Below are positions 18,501 to 30,389 of a DNA stretch of 64,000 nucleotides, in pieces. Each line of letters opens with the position of its first letter. Position 1 is the stretch's first letter. The stretch is from Paramacrobiotus metropolitanus. Its lineage: Eukaryota; Tardigrada; Eutardigrada; Parachela; Macrobiotidae. The stretch lies in contig NW_026570235.1 of the NCBI RefSeq assembly GCF_019649055.1, positions 1,240,001 through 1,304,000 of the forward strand, in the 5' to 3' direction. The position numbers and the translations under genes are program-made. The notes under the pieces were generated by a model. That model saw only the letters and a list, made by a program, of their open reading frames with translations. It was not told the origin of the DNA and ran no database searches.

Positions 18501-20703
18501 GCACTTCTATTTAGAAGAACTAAATTCTTGACGTAACTACTGTAAAGTATACAAAAACTAAATTATACAAATAAATTATACAACGCATACAAATAAATAT
18601 CAACAACAACAACATTATTATACAAATAAATTAATATTATTACACAACTAAACTATACAACATCTAAATTATACAACTTGTACCTAAGGTCAACTTTTCT
18701 CCTGATTCAACCGGCAAACAGAATCCCAAAAGTGTGATGGAGCTTATTAAAGCACATGGAAGCACGAGATTGAAAACATAAAACAACACCCTTCGGCGAA
18801 TAATAATCGTAAAGGTCACATCCACCTACGAACAACCATGGTTTCTGATTTGAACTTTGATGAAATTAAATTTATACTGTCTAGCATAGATAATGCCATC
18901 TTACATATGGTTCAGGGCAGCATTCATAAGTGATAACGTTTCTTTGAGCAGGTACTCCTAAAAATGACTCTTGAAAACGTTTCGCCCATACGAAGTAAGG
19001 GTAAACGTGTTTTTTACCAATGAGTTCCCATTCGCCATTCTTCATGAATCCGGATAGATCTGCTTCGTTCTTCTTCAGCTGCAGATCGATCCTATTGCCG
19101 TCGTAACTCCAGGAGCCGAATTTGAGCGTACAATGCTGTTCGTCAAATGGAAACCATTTTATGTTAATCTTGCAAGTGCTCTTGAAGATCCCGGGAGGTA
19201 TGTACACGCAGTCACCCGTACTGTACACCACCACATTAGAATGAAATGTGTTCTCGAAGCGCTCATCAGCACTGCAACCACGAATGCACAATATCATTTG
19301 AGTATAAAGAATATTGCTCATTTTCAGAATTATCGTATAAGATATACATACTCTGTACAGATACTGTACTATACTCTTATTTAATTGCTCTTTACCAACC
19401 TGTTGTACAGCAGGACATCCGGCTTCCAAACCTTGTCCGGATGCACCCGTATGTCGGATAATCCCCCATATTCGCTGCTGTTCCATTTCAGATTGTAGTC
19501 ATTCCACTCCTGTATAAACATAAACATAAAATATTTTCAAAGTTTTTGCACAAGCATCTTTAGAAAATGTTTGCAGTTCGGTAACATTTTTAGAGGCTCC
19601 AGACGTATGCGACATTGCGGCCAAACTGATACTGGCTGCATTACTGGTTAAAAAAACGGTGGTTTGATTTGCAGAGATATTGTGTGTTTTTTTACTGTTG
19701 TTTTACTGCGTATTCCTTGTTCACTTTCATCTAAAAATACCACATTAGGGTTTAAAAATTGTCCTTTAATTTCAAAGCTATCACTGTTGAAAGTAATTAG
19801 AAGTTAGAACAGAGTTTAACCAGCTTTACCAAATCCCATTCAGTCTTCACTTATTTACTATTCCGGAGTCTCATAAATTCTGCCATTTAAAATTAGAGTA
19901 ATTCAGTAACAACAGCGCAGACGGACATAGTGACGTACAGTATTCCAAAGAGTGATTCAGTTATTCAATGAATTTTAAAAAAATTGTATATACACTAATT
20001 ATCCATCCTGTAATTATTTCCACGGCAAAGAAAAGGCTTAATTTGCTGTTCCCGCATAAAAATTAATCCAGCCCATGATATTTAGTATCTTCAAAAAGAT
20101 TCAACTAATTTTTACATCGATAACAAAAAATTACTATTCAACTTAATTTGCCCAATATCCGCTTATCTTATTTAGCATAATGTTAGTTATTAGGGTGGCT
20201 GCTTGCTGCTAATTTAACTGCAAACGGAACATACATCTACTACAGCAAGGCCTATTATCGTCTGTACAAATACTGCAATCGTAATGCACGCTGCAGCATT
20301 TCTTGCAAAAAGTAAAAGGTTTTTCCAAGGGGCCGGCATAAATTTGAATGTTACAAAAGCACGAACCATTGTAATCCAGAGGGTGGTGGAGAGAAGCTGA
20401 TTTCTTTCATCCTGCAAGATTGCTCTGATCATTACTAGCAGATATATCAACTTATCAAGGCACTGCGGATGAACTTTCGATAAAGAAAAAAACGATACGT
20501 ATGTAAATTACAAGGGGTCAAACGCAAATGCGCAGTCAAGTATGATCGACATACCACATCCATAATTTGCTGTAATGTTAAACCGAAATGAACTGGAAGA
20601 GCGAGGGACTCATTAAGGATGGGCCGTTCCATGTTACTGTAATTCGACCCCGGTCCGAAAAAACTGTTTAAAAGACGCTTTTCGTGATATCCTTGCAGAG
20701 AAT
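15581..20703 (-). CDS. Nicotinic acetylcholine receptor, alpha-type subunit (5' incomplete)
   Basis: Ligand-gated cation channel subunit of the Cys-loop family. Exons on the minus strand: 20703-20555, 20411-20367, 19509-19400, 19271-19018, 18957-18905, 18825-18684, 18388-18302, 18185-18145, 18085-18017, 17577-17266, 15909-15806 and 15689-15581. The ligand domain shows [19 protein letters not shown], the Cys-loop ([15 protein letters not shown]) and the vicinal cysteines of an alpha subunit (YECCPEPY). M1 follows, then M2 with [21 protein letters not shown]3, a cytoplasmic loop ([13 protein letters not shown] onward), the amphipathic helix ([15 protein letters not shown]) and M4 ([14 protein letters not shown]), ending SAPHFQV at the stop 15581-15583. 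Borders keep phase throughout. A 60-nt intron at 18958-19017 has no stop and can be misread as a loop insertion. The signal-peptide exon lies upstream of 20703 and was not found. The alpha7-like class is suggested by ECCPEPY. Confidence 0.93.
18520..18690. repeat. AT-rich degenerate tandem repeat in receptor intron
   Basis: Repeated words of the type AAATTATACAA and ATACAAATAAATT, with a short CAACAACAACAA run at about 18600, inside the intron before the M2 exon. Confidence 0.6.
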
Positions 20704-23700
20704 CTATAAAAAATAGCTTTGTTAACATATGAATAAAATTATATTTAAACGCGTTACTCAGTTTAACATGCACAAATCAAAGTTACGAATACATTACGCC
20801 GAAAATACAACAACAATAAACATACAGCATAAATAGCGCATTAATATACACACCAGAATCAGGGTTATGTACGGTGGTTATTTACTTAATTCAGTTTATC
20901 CCAGAAATTCGACTATAACAAAAAATAATCGAAGTTGTAGCTGCATTTATTTACTTTGGAAATCGGTCGCATAGTGCTGGCTACGTAAGGCTGCATACGG
21001 CAACCGTCAGCTTGGTATATGTATATCGTTAAACAACGTTTACATATGTTTGCATATATCGGACAAATTGGATCTGGCACAAATGTTGACGCAGACGATT
21101 ACCAAAACTTTTCAAGTATTTTCGGGAATACGATCCAGTTCCAGAGAGCGTCATAATTTTTCATTTAAGAGGCACACAAAGGTTTGGTACAGATATATTG
21201 ATTTATGAATGTACTATACGTAGCGTAGCATTCATGGCTAGTTGGTCCCAGAAAAAACTGTAGTATAAATCGTAACACAGAGCCATATGACCAGCTCAAG
21301 ATTAAGGAAACAGAATAGGGTGCGGACAAATATAGCTATTATTTTCGGGAGCTAACTTTCGAAATATAGAACGCAAAGCCAATGCTAATTTTGTAAAGGT
21401 AAAAATTTGCTGTTAGCTTTGTAACAAGCTCAGTAGAACCTGTACATCAGCATTGTCGCAACCTGTAGCATCTGCGGTCTTCTGTAGAATCTGTTAAAAC
21501 TGACTGCCCCGTCTGCCCGTAATCTGTTATCCGGCACAATAAAAAATTATGAGCACAGAAGAAAGAAAACTTTATTACAAAATTTTCAGATTACTAGGAA
21601 CTATCGATTTCTAGTGGATGACCTAGACAAACTTGGAGTCCAAAACTTAAACATGCAGCAACTGCTAGAAAAGCAGTGTTTGTTTAATTCACAAGATTCA
21701 CGGGACTTTCTTACGCTTTGACCGAAAAATAACAAAAGGTAAGATAAGACTGAAACTTGTTACATAATAATACTAATATTAGCCTCAACACTGTAGTTGC
21801 CAGAACCTTTTCCGACCTGCAACAAAAAATTGCAAAATCAAATATTTTTGAAAACTGATATATGCAATTTCAGTCAGATACATAATTACCAATAAATTTT
21901 TTTTGCAGTTGTTTTGTTCAGCCAAACTGCGGTCTCCCGTAAACAACGTCACTAGAATCTCATAGCTCATATACCCCAGTTATGTACTTCTGCCTAACAA
22001 TAAGACTTCACAACCCAAATTATGTCGACCTGTCGTAAATGCTAGTATACAGTGTATAGCATTCATAATAACATGTTCGCATCTACAGTAATACTCGTAT
22101 ATAAAGGGTAAGTAATCGTCCAACTGCACACAAATTATGAATCAAACTATTTCTTCCGGTAAGCGTTCTCTTTATTATTATTAGTTAATTAATGAATATT
22201 CTGCATTTGATCCGCTTTGGTAATCAGTGTGCTAAAAAAATGAACATGCGGATACGAGACATAGTCGGACGCTTCAATTAATGCACGCTATCGATCGCGA
22301 CCTTTACGTGTGGCAAGACTGCCGCATGAGCGCCCTGTAAATTCTACCTCAGACGAAAGACGGAATTGAATGCATACCTTTACAAATGGACAAAAGGCCT
22401 ATTATTCCAGCAAGAACATTCAGGGAACTCCTCATGGGTGCTCATGTAATATAGCTGGTAAAAGGTCACAGTGAGTTGCTGTATAATCGTGCACGAGCAC
22501 AAACGAGCCCACGTTTGCAGCCAGCTGCAACCTATAGCTGTGCGATGCATAGGAGATGGACGATAGTGTCAGGGAGGCTGTAATTAGGCAATATAAAAAG
22601 TATGAAGACTATACGTCGTGTGAAGGACTGTCAACACAGGAAATGGTGAGTAGTTACTTGGCCAGCACCGTTCCCATGATTTAATAATGTATTACTTCCC
22701 ATGAGTCCGCTGCAGCAATATATATGTCCTGATAGGCAATACACGCATGGCGACCAAATAGCCGCATCCCAAGTATTTTGCCGGTTTTGCATATACGGCG
22801 GGGTGGAGCATCGGGGGGACAGATCAATCTGTTAAGTGCATTTCAGAAATCCGTTTATCGCGCAAAATGTTTCAGAGATTGCCATCTTGTAGGGATCTCA
22901 AAAAAGCCACTTAAAAGCTGAATCGACTCTTCAAACGGTTCATGCCTCTTGGCTCACACACAGACACGCGCACACACATATGTAAGTATAGCCGCATCAT
23001 TGCAATTTTCAATGTATACGCTTGATTAACCAGATCATAACGTAATCGGGCCAATTTATCGCGGGTGGATTTAAACTCAATTAAGCAACAGGCTATCCCG
23101 TAATTGGGTTTTTCACCAGCAGTTTGTCGTCATCTTACACGTTTCCTACTGCCTGACATATGCCGCACTGGAGCAAACGGCGCTGTTCAAACAGGCTGAG
23201 TCCACCACACAGTTGGCAAATGTTTCCGGTGACAATTTAGCACACACACATAAATTAGCGTTTAATGCAGAATACAGCGGTAAAAACATCTACTGATAAC
23301 TGCTAAGATCGACGATTTTGTTATTTACACTTGCAAAATACAAAATACATGGCAGGAAAAAGTCACGGTATGCCGGTGAAAACTCCGCCAGCACGAAACA
23401 ATAATCGATCCGGCTTTTTGAACGTCACAAGTGACAGCTAAATGAGAATCGATCTAGTGATACTATACGCATTGATTTGGTTTTTGGCTGCAACCACTGT
23501 TGCGTTTCCCACTCACCATTATCCATAACAATCAATTTTTAATCAAAAAACTCAGTTATATTCTGCAAACAGACTTATAAGGGAAAAGACAACAGTCTCA
23601 CATCACGAATCGCACAACTTGAGCTAACAGCCATGATTTATGCCACTCGTGCTTTTCTCACGCGCACAGCATATATATGTACACAACGGTATTACAAAAA

Positions 23701-24044
23701 CATACGGTAGCACCACGAAATGCACTATTTACAAACGTACTTTTCAAATTACAAAAAAATATAAAAATTTAATAAAATTATTATACATCTGTGACATCCT
23801 GTTAGTATTGTGTTCACTAATCACATCGGTCACCGAAAATATTGACATTTTACGAAAGCGTCAACATTAGAACAAGAGAGGAAAATCCTTTTCTTACCAA
23901 CTTCACGAACGAAGATTTTACCAGTGAAGATTCTGCTTACAGATCATGGTACCTTAAAAACAGAGTTCCATAAATCAAAACTTTAAATCCAAGAAAGTAC
24001 GACAGATTAGCACTGTTGTAGGTTGTTCCCACCGGGCCACCGGT
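20704..24044. other. Long region without a recognised gene
   Basis: Upstream of the known receptor exons on the minus strand; it may hold the missing signal-peptide and 5' untranslated exons. A CA-rich microsatellite lies at about 22959-22980 (CACACACAGACACGCGCACACA). A 28-codon plus-strand frame with a signal-like sequence is listed separately. Nothing else was supported. Confidence 0.4.
23442..23528 (+). CDS. Possible tiny secreted peptide frame
   Basis: A 28-codon frame beginning MRIDLVILYALIWFLAATTV and ending AFPTHHYP before TAA. The first 21 residues look like a textbook signal peptide with an Ala-x-Ala-like cleavage region. It could be the first exon of a secreted peptide or chance. 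No donor site was seen that clearly continues it. Confidence 0.2.
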   Translation: MRIDLVILYALIWFLAATTVAFPTHHYP

Positions 24045-25754
24045 TCAGTCCGAGTCACTGGAGTAGCTGCTGGAGGAGCTGCTACTGCTCCGATGCCCGT
24101 AACCATGTCCGCCATGATGGTGGCGATGTCCCATTGCGTAGCCAAGGCCTGCTCCTCCTAGCCCAGCCGCCGCTCCCAATCCCAAACCAGGCAGTAGGCC
24201 TCCTCCACCGCCGTGCGCATGATGACCATAACCAGGTCCATAACGATGGCCCCCTCCACCGATCAAGCTGCCTACCGTTCCCAGCAGGCTTCCCGTACCT
24301 ATACCGCTGCCGCTGCCGCCCATCGGTCCAAACATTCCGTACTGTTTACGACCTTTATGTTTCATTTTCTTCTTCATTCCGGGATAGAATAGTGGCGCGG
24401 CTTTTGCCGCCAATCCTCCCAACGCGCCCAAAGCTGCTCCGCTCTACATGTATTCAATTTACCAACACCAAAACTTATTTATGCACCAGCTTCAAAAATC
24501 AGATGCAGCACCATTTATTGTGACAGATTTAACAAACCACAAACAAACCAAAGATTTAACAAACCATTTACTGTGACACTTACACAAACTTACCGTAAGC
24601 AAACTGGCCATCGAACTTCCTGGCGTAGTGGAGCGCTGATTTTGCGGCATTCTTCCATACTCCGGTGCAGTTGTCTGGTAAGCGCCGTTCGGTGGGGCAC
24701 TGGACGATGGAAATCCTGAGTATGAGGCCGGCATCGGAGGAAATCCTGACTGAGAATTTCCGTATAACGGCGCCTGAGGTGGCAAAGAATTCGAAGAATT
24801 CTAAATTCACAAAAAAATGGAGAAATTTACAATATTATCGCATAACATTTCAAGAGGTAACTGCGTGACCGGCTAGGTAATAGCATGTCAATTTGAACGA
24901 ATTTGCTGACTGTCAACTTCAACAAAAACCACCAAATCCAGTCAAATAATATTCCAGTATAAGAAAAAAACCATTCGCAATACGAAAACTGTACGAACAG
25001 TACGGGCAGCGCTTGACTATCCCCAGACAGAAACAATATTTTAACTGTAGCCTGTAAGTAATCTGAAGCAGCAAATACACGTCTCTTGCCAACCGTTCTT
25101 TAAGCACAGTATTAAAATTACTAGCAGTATGTATCTAAACTTCTCCTTCGCACAAGTGGAATAACTGAATGTTTTTTAAACTTGTACCTGGGCTGTTTGA
25201 GCTCCACCGGGAAATTCTAAACGAAGAACATTCACCGTTACGCTGCCATCCATGGCGATGGCACGGATCTGTGTAGGGTCCATCCGGTGTGGAAATTCAC
25301 AAAAATGCTGATTATTTAATGCAATCTGTAAAAAATCATCAGTGACGTTTAACACGATAACCTAACATTCAGAAATCTGAAAAAAAATTCACCATGAAAG
25401 CTCGTCTCTGCACGAGGATGAAAATCTGGAAGGCGTCCATTTTATTCATTGGACAGGATGAATAGTCCATTGGCGTTCCCCATTGGTTCCGTTGAATAGT
25501 ATTAACGGAGAGGCGAGAATTGGGCGACAATAAGAATCCCAGATGGAGTGCAACATCGTCTCTGGGATTCACCGATGGACCCATCTGTAGGTTGACAGCG
25601 AATCTGAAAGCGGAAGCAAGACATGAATCTCTGTCTCACAGACGCACTGTGGTCATACGGCGCACCCTCGGCTATCAAAGGGAACAAATCCTTCTATGAC
25701 GAACATCCCGTAATCAGGTAATGTACCAGGAATCTCGTACACGCAGGGCACAGT
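24045..25754 (-). CDS. Galectin-domain protein with Gly/His/Ser-rich C-terminal tail (5' incomplete)
   Basis: Exons 25754-25666, 25603-25393, 25325-25188, 24800-24594 and 24443-24045 join in phase. The first three make a beta-galactoside-lectin (galectin) fold: FVIEGFVPFDSRG, FAVNLQMGPS, RDDVALHLGF, SVNTIQRNQWG, ALNNQHFCEFPHR, AIAMDGSVTVNVLRLEF. Usual galectins keep H-NPR, N, W and E-R for sugar contact. Here the HxNPR and E-R positions are not kept (HLGFL and WGTPMDY), so binding may be altered. The domain is followed by a Pro/Ser/Gln-rich linker and a final exon of 133 codons: an alanine/glycine stretch, a lysine-rich segment (KKKMKHKGRK), long glycine-rich repeats with His clusters (GHRHHHGGHGYGH) and an eight-serine run ending SYSSDSD. 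The start methionine was not located; the gene begins upstream of 25754. No signal peptide is seen. Confidence 0.8.
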
Positions 25755-26803
25755 CTCCGAAAAAAGAAAGTTTTAAAAGGGATAGGTTATAGGTAAACCG
25801 TAAACATCTACTCTATATTAGAAAGCGAATGCAGCGCAAACTGTAGTTTAACACCTTTAACTACTAACCATTAATAAAACAAAGTGGACATCGCTACTTC
25901 TATAGATATGAATATATGGTAAATTAACCTAAAAGCTTTAATCCACCCTTCTTATCTTTCTCATAATTATACGATATGCAGAGCTGCAGACATGTACAGT
26001 ATAATTACCGGGCCAATGACAGGGGAACCATAGTTTAAATGCGGCATCACAAATGCTAAATCGTAAGTATACTGAAAAGCAACCGACAATTAAAATAACC
26101 AGTGGAATATTTAGATAAAAATATGAATGGAAAGTACGGTAATTCACTTTTATTACGGGAAGTACGAGAGAAACCACAACACAGAAGTCATAACACTCAA
26201 AAACTTGCGAAATCACAGCGCCATGGTCTGTGTATATTATACACAGACCATGACAGCGCGCTTCTGATGTTGTGCAACACATGTGATGTCATATCGTAGC
26301 ATTCAGTAAGAGCAGTGCATAGCACTTCACTATTATGGTATGACAAAATTAGTAATTGTAAATCGTACTGTAGATCACCGTGCGGCGTCGGCAATTAGCA
26401 TAACTGCAATCGCCGAATTATTTTCCCATTTCGAGTGTTTTCCCTTTGCAGTAGCGATAGCTGATGGCCGATGACACATTCGCAGTTGTTAAAAACGTTT
26501 TGAAATATTTATTCCAGAGTTCTTAAACAAAGAAAACGAAAATACTGTTTCGGATGCACTAGTAACATCCAATTTCAGAAGTCCATGCGGCAGACACTTT
26601 TTAAACAAATCTTCGCGGTATCAAATACGGTTCTGTGTTTTTAATTTTCGAATTCAACAAACCCTGAATCTAAAAACAGGTAAGCTTTCAAATGTAAGAA
26701 TTCACAGGAATGCAGCAAATAAAAAATTAAGAAATAAGAATCCCTCGCAATACCGGCACAGTTAAACAGTCAACCACAACTTTGGCCATTTCATTTGAAG
26801 TTC
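25755..26803. other. Intergenic region with a perfect palindrome
   Basis: No gene seen. It should contain the first exon of the galectin gene. A perfect palindrome at 26222-26252 is listed separately. Confidence 0.4.
26222..26252. repeat. Perfect 31-nt palindrome
   Basis: Two 15-nt arms (CATGGTCTGTGTATA and its exact reverse complement) around one central T. As RNA it would form a tight hairpin. Confidence 0.85.
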
Positions 26804-27814
26804 TCATTCACTCCTGTTTTTGCGCTTTCGACGAGCACTTCCTGATTCTGAATTCGGCAGGCGTAAAACTTCTACGGACAAATTAGCCTCTGCAATCTTA
26901 TCCCGTTTACTGACAAACTGGTTGCCGAGAATATAGTAGCGCCACGGCTTAGCCGCCCATTCGGCGCCGTATGAATCAATTCCGATCCGCGGCGCGGACA
27001 CTACCGTGATCGGCTGCTGGGTAGTGTCATCTTCGAGCCATAATTCCCGTTTTTCCGTCAAATCCCGCCCATTAAATACAGCTGTCGTGATGTTGAAGGC
27101 CTGGCATAACCGTCCTGGGCCATTGCACAACTGCAGCAGTTTAACACGATCACCGTTTTTACGGAAATTCCGAATGGCTTCCACACCGTCCAGCGGCTCG
27201 ATAGCGCGAATTAGCACTCCAGCACCGGGTTCTAAACGAATCTGCTTTAATTATTTAATTTTAAATGCGCAAGTAGGCCTTCGTACCGAGAGCGCTGATG
27301 TTGAAGCAGTCATACATGCCGTAAACAAAATAAACATACGCGGTCCCTGCTTGTGCAAACATGGCTGCATTGCGCTTAGTTTTCCCGTTGAAGGTATGGG
27401 ATGCCCGATCCGTTTCCCCGGGATATGCTGTTAATAAATTCGACTATAAATTTAAGTTCACGTCTGACGTCTCCACCAAACGAGTGCATAATATATCTGC
27501 AAACGAGTGATTTTACCTTCGGTTTCGACGATCTTCCCTTTGATTAGAGTGCCACTTTCGAGCTGCCTGACCAGAATTTTCCCTAGCAGCGCCTGTGCAA
27601 GGGTCTGACAAGGAACTGCGTAAAACACAGAAGTTAAAGCTATTCGCTGCACAGCGGATCTCATCGCCGGACGGTCCGCACAAGCAGCTGCTGATGGCGT
27701 TATAGATAGTGACTCCTCCACAGGTGACTGAGGCGAGGGATCCACTGTCGGAAGAGAAGAAAAATAGTAGGGAGACGAAACGAAAGCGCCAATTTCACTG
27801 AGGCTTCGTTCCAT
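26804..27814 (-). CDS. MPG: 3-methyladenine DNA glycosylase (alkyladenine glycosylase)
   Basis: Base-excision repair enzyme that removes alkylated purines and hypoxanthine. Exon 1 (27814 to about 27527) carries an N-terminal Ser/Pro-rich region, then [14 protein letters not shown] and GKIVETE with the catalytic glutamate. Exon 2 (about 27431-27287) continues [38 protein letters not shown]. Exon 3 (27241-26804) gives [48 protein letters not shown], and ends with a basic tail [13 protein letters not shown]. All core motifs are present. The junction of exons 2 and 3 is odd: the only GT-AG pair (27286-27242, 45 nt) leaves the two exons one base out of frame, whereas a GC donor at 27278 would restore it. 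This may be a non-canonical intron, a sequence error or a disabling change. Confidence 0.9.
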
Positions 27815-28351
27815 TCTAAAGCAGCGATAATAAAAGCGCGCCTGCTGCGCCGTTATCGTTTAAACTTCGTCGCAACAGCAAAAGTTAAAACCATTTTGTA
27901 ACTAGCAAAGCAATACTTCAAACTACATAGAACGAAGCGGCTAAAATGTTATAAAAATGGAAGGAACTGGCAAAAAATAAAAGAAAATTGGAGAGTGGAG
28001 ACGAAACAGCTGACGACGAGCGAGTATGTATGCGGCTGTATGTCGTTTAGCCGCCTGACGTCATGCCGTTGTTGTGGTTTTTGGCTTATCATTTTCTCCG
28101 TGACAAAGCATATTTCAGTTTTTGATAGAAGGCACCGCTACACAGTTAAATAGCACAAAACACTTTCACGGACCAAATTTTTTTTTGCGCTACGAACGGC
28201 TAGTTCGATTCATATTTCTTTTCACTTTTAAACGCGAATAATAAGTAAATTTGGGAGTAATCGTTTGTTTTGGCTTGTCGTTGTGCTGAGTGCTGAGTAA
28301 CTCATTTGCTGAAAGCAGCCTGTGCAGGGATTTTGACTCAATTTTGATGAT

Positions 28352-30174
28352 ATGGTTGGAGAGAAGAGACTTCCTGGATTGGCAAGCAGCTGGCAGCCCA
28401 GCTTGGGACAGAAAATTTACGACGGAAAGATTCAAGAAGTCAAAGATGTGATCGAAAAGGATAGGTCAGCTGCGACAAAGCCCGACGAGGTATGTCCTAA
28501 TGAACCACGTACTGTAACGTCCTGGATGGATGAAACATGTAGAGGAACACTTTGAACTTTGAAGTTCCCTTTCGTAAGTGCAGCACAAACTTGTAATATA
28601 CAGTACAACTTCACATTAGATAGTGTAATGTTTACCGACAGTGTAAATACAGTACATGCCCACATTTATTATCCCATTCGTTGCATTTTGAGCTTGAATT
28701 CTTTTATTTTAGAGCGGTCGAGCAGCGATACATTGGGCATGTTCAGGCGGGCATAAAGAATTTGTGGAGTATTTGGTTAATCTCGGCGTTCCCATCGACG
28801 AGCCTGATCAGGTAGGACTCGTAAGCCGTGATCGTTACCGTCTGTTCCACTGTAACTTAATTGCTCCTTAAAAATGCTTTTCGTTGATTCTTTTAAAGGT
28901 TTACTAGTAATACCTTCAGCACTAACTGTCGATTGCATATTTTTAACTTTACCTGGAATTTTTGTTGTAATTATAAGTCACTAATTAGCATATTACAGTT
29001 AAAATAAATCACTCTTTGCAACAGATCGAGCTTTCATATGCGTACTTATATGGCGTCACTGTTCTATATATTGTAATACCCGAGTGAAACAGCTTGAGGA
29101 AAAACGCTAGTTTAACGTGCAACTACCCGTTACTACCGCAGTACCGCTAGGTGAACGGATGTGTCTCAGCTTTGGTCGTTAACGAGCATTTAGCTAACGT
29201 TTTTGCTGCAAGTTGTTGTACTCGGGGAAATGCTTACTACTTGATGGGTTTATCCTTTACTGGTAGTTGATCGTTGCAATGAGTCTTGAGATCCTGTTTT
29301 CATTTATTTTGATCACTAGAGAGTAATTTTATGCCTCATGAAAAAAATTGCCATAGAATGGTTGGACGCCATTGCTGATTAGCGTTGCGTCCGGAAAGGA
29401 GGAGTTAGTTCGCTACCTGGTCTCCAAAGGGGCCAACATCCGGCAGACGAATGATACTGGTCAGCAGCCGATCCACTACGCAGCCTCCAAGGATAAGCTC
29501 CCTGTACGCCTTTTCGAATTTTTCCAGAAGATATTGAAGTCTTTACTGACATATGTATTATAGATCGCTGAGCTTCTTTTGGAACTGGGTGCACATTTGA
29601 ACGTGAAGGATAATTCCGGTAGCACACCTCTTCATCGGGCTGCTTCCCAGGGCCACAGCCGCATATGCCGGTTTTTGATACACAACGGAGCAACGGTTAA
29701 CGCCGTTGATAATTTCGGGAACACGCCATTGTGAGTTATTTGTGCACTTACAGCTGGCCGTGGGTATAAAATTTTACAACTAATAGAGGCTTTTCGCTAA
29801 TAGACTTCGTTAATCTTTTCGTTAAAAGGCTCATCAATTATGGTCGTGATTTTTTTAACGCAGACACGTAGCTTGTGAATCCCAAAATCCAGATGTTGCG
29901 CGAATACTGGCAGAAAATGGCGCGTCAGTTGAAATGAAAAACAAGGTACAGTAATTATTAATACTAACTAACAATAATTACGATATTCCTGATACTTTAA
30001 GATTCAAATCAACTCGTATCAGTAGCATATCAGCAGTACCTGTTTTATAAATTTTGGTCCAGTTTTGAAATGACAGCAAGCTAAATTAAATTGTGATTGC
30101 AGGATGAAAAAACACCACTGGATTTCTGTGATAAGCAGTTGAGCAATTTGTTATCGCGGCTCACCGCTGGCTAA
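28352..30174 (+). CDS. PSMD10: Gankyrin, 26S proteasome assembly chaperone
   Basis: Ankyrin-repeat protein that helps assemble the proteasome base by binding an Rpt ATPase. Exons: 28352-28489 (MVGEKRLPGLASSWQPSLGQ, KIYDGKIQEVKDVIEKDRS), about 28714-28811 (AAIHWACSGGHKEFVEYLV), about 29357-29512 (GWTPLLISVASGKEELVRYL), about 29564-29731 (IAELLLELGAHLNVKDN, STPLHRAASQGHSRICRFLI), about 29873-29945 (HVACESQNPDVARILAENGA) and 30103-30174 (DEKTPLDFCDKQLSNLLSRL then TAG and stop). Six or seven ankyrin repeats of the usual spacing and an EKTPL-type end match gankyrin. The first intron starts GTATGTCC. Its 3' end converges on the canopy gene 216 nt away. Confidence 0.93.
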
Positions 30175-30389
30175 CCATAAGCTGCAAAAGCGAGGCTGTG
30201 CAGTAAAATCATTGCTTCGTATTAGAAAAACGCATGCGAGTGCAAAAAGAATGGAAGCCACAATCTCATCAAAGGTCCAAACCCAGATCCCACAATTAAA
30301 AATAAATAAAAACGCTAAAAGTAAATGATAAAGTACTATACTCGTAGTTCAATATCCATCCTCTCTTTTTCTATCCCTATTGAGTATCC

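Noticed and set aside
18881-19486. Apparent 20-residue insertion in the acetylcholine receptor ligand loop
   Set aside because: The extra residues are an in-frame 60-nt GT-AG intron; removing it restores the normal GEWELIGVPAQRN sequence.
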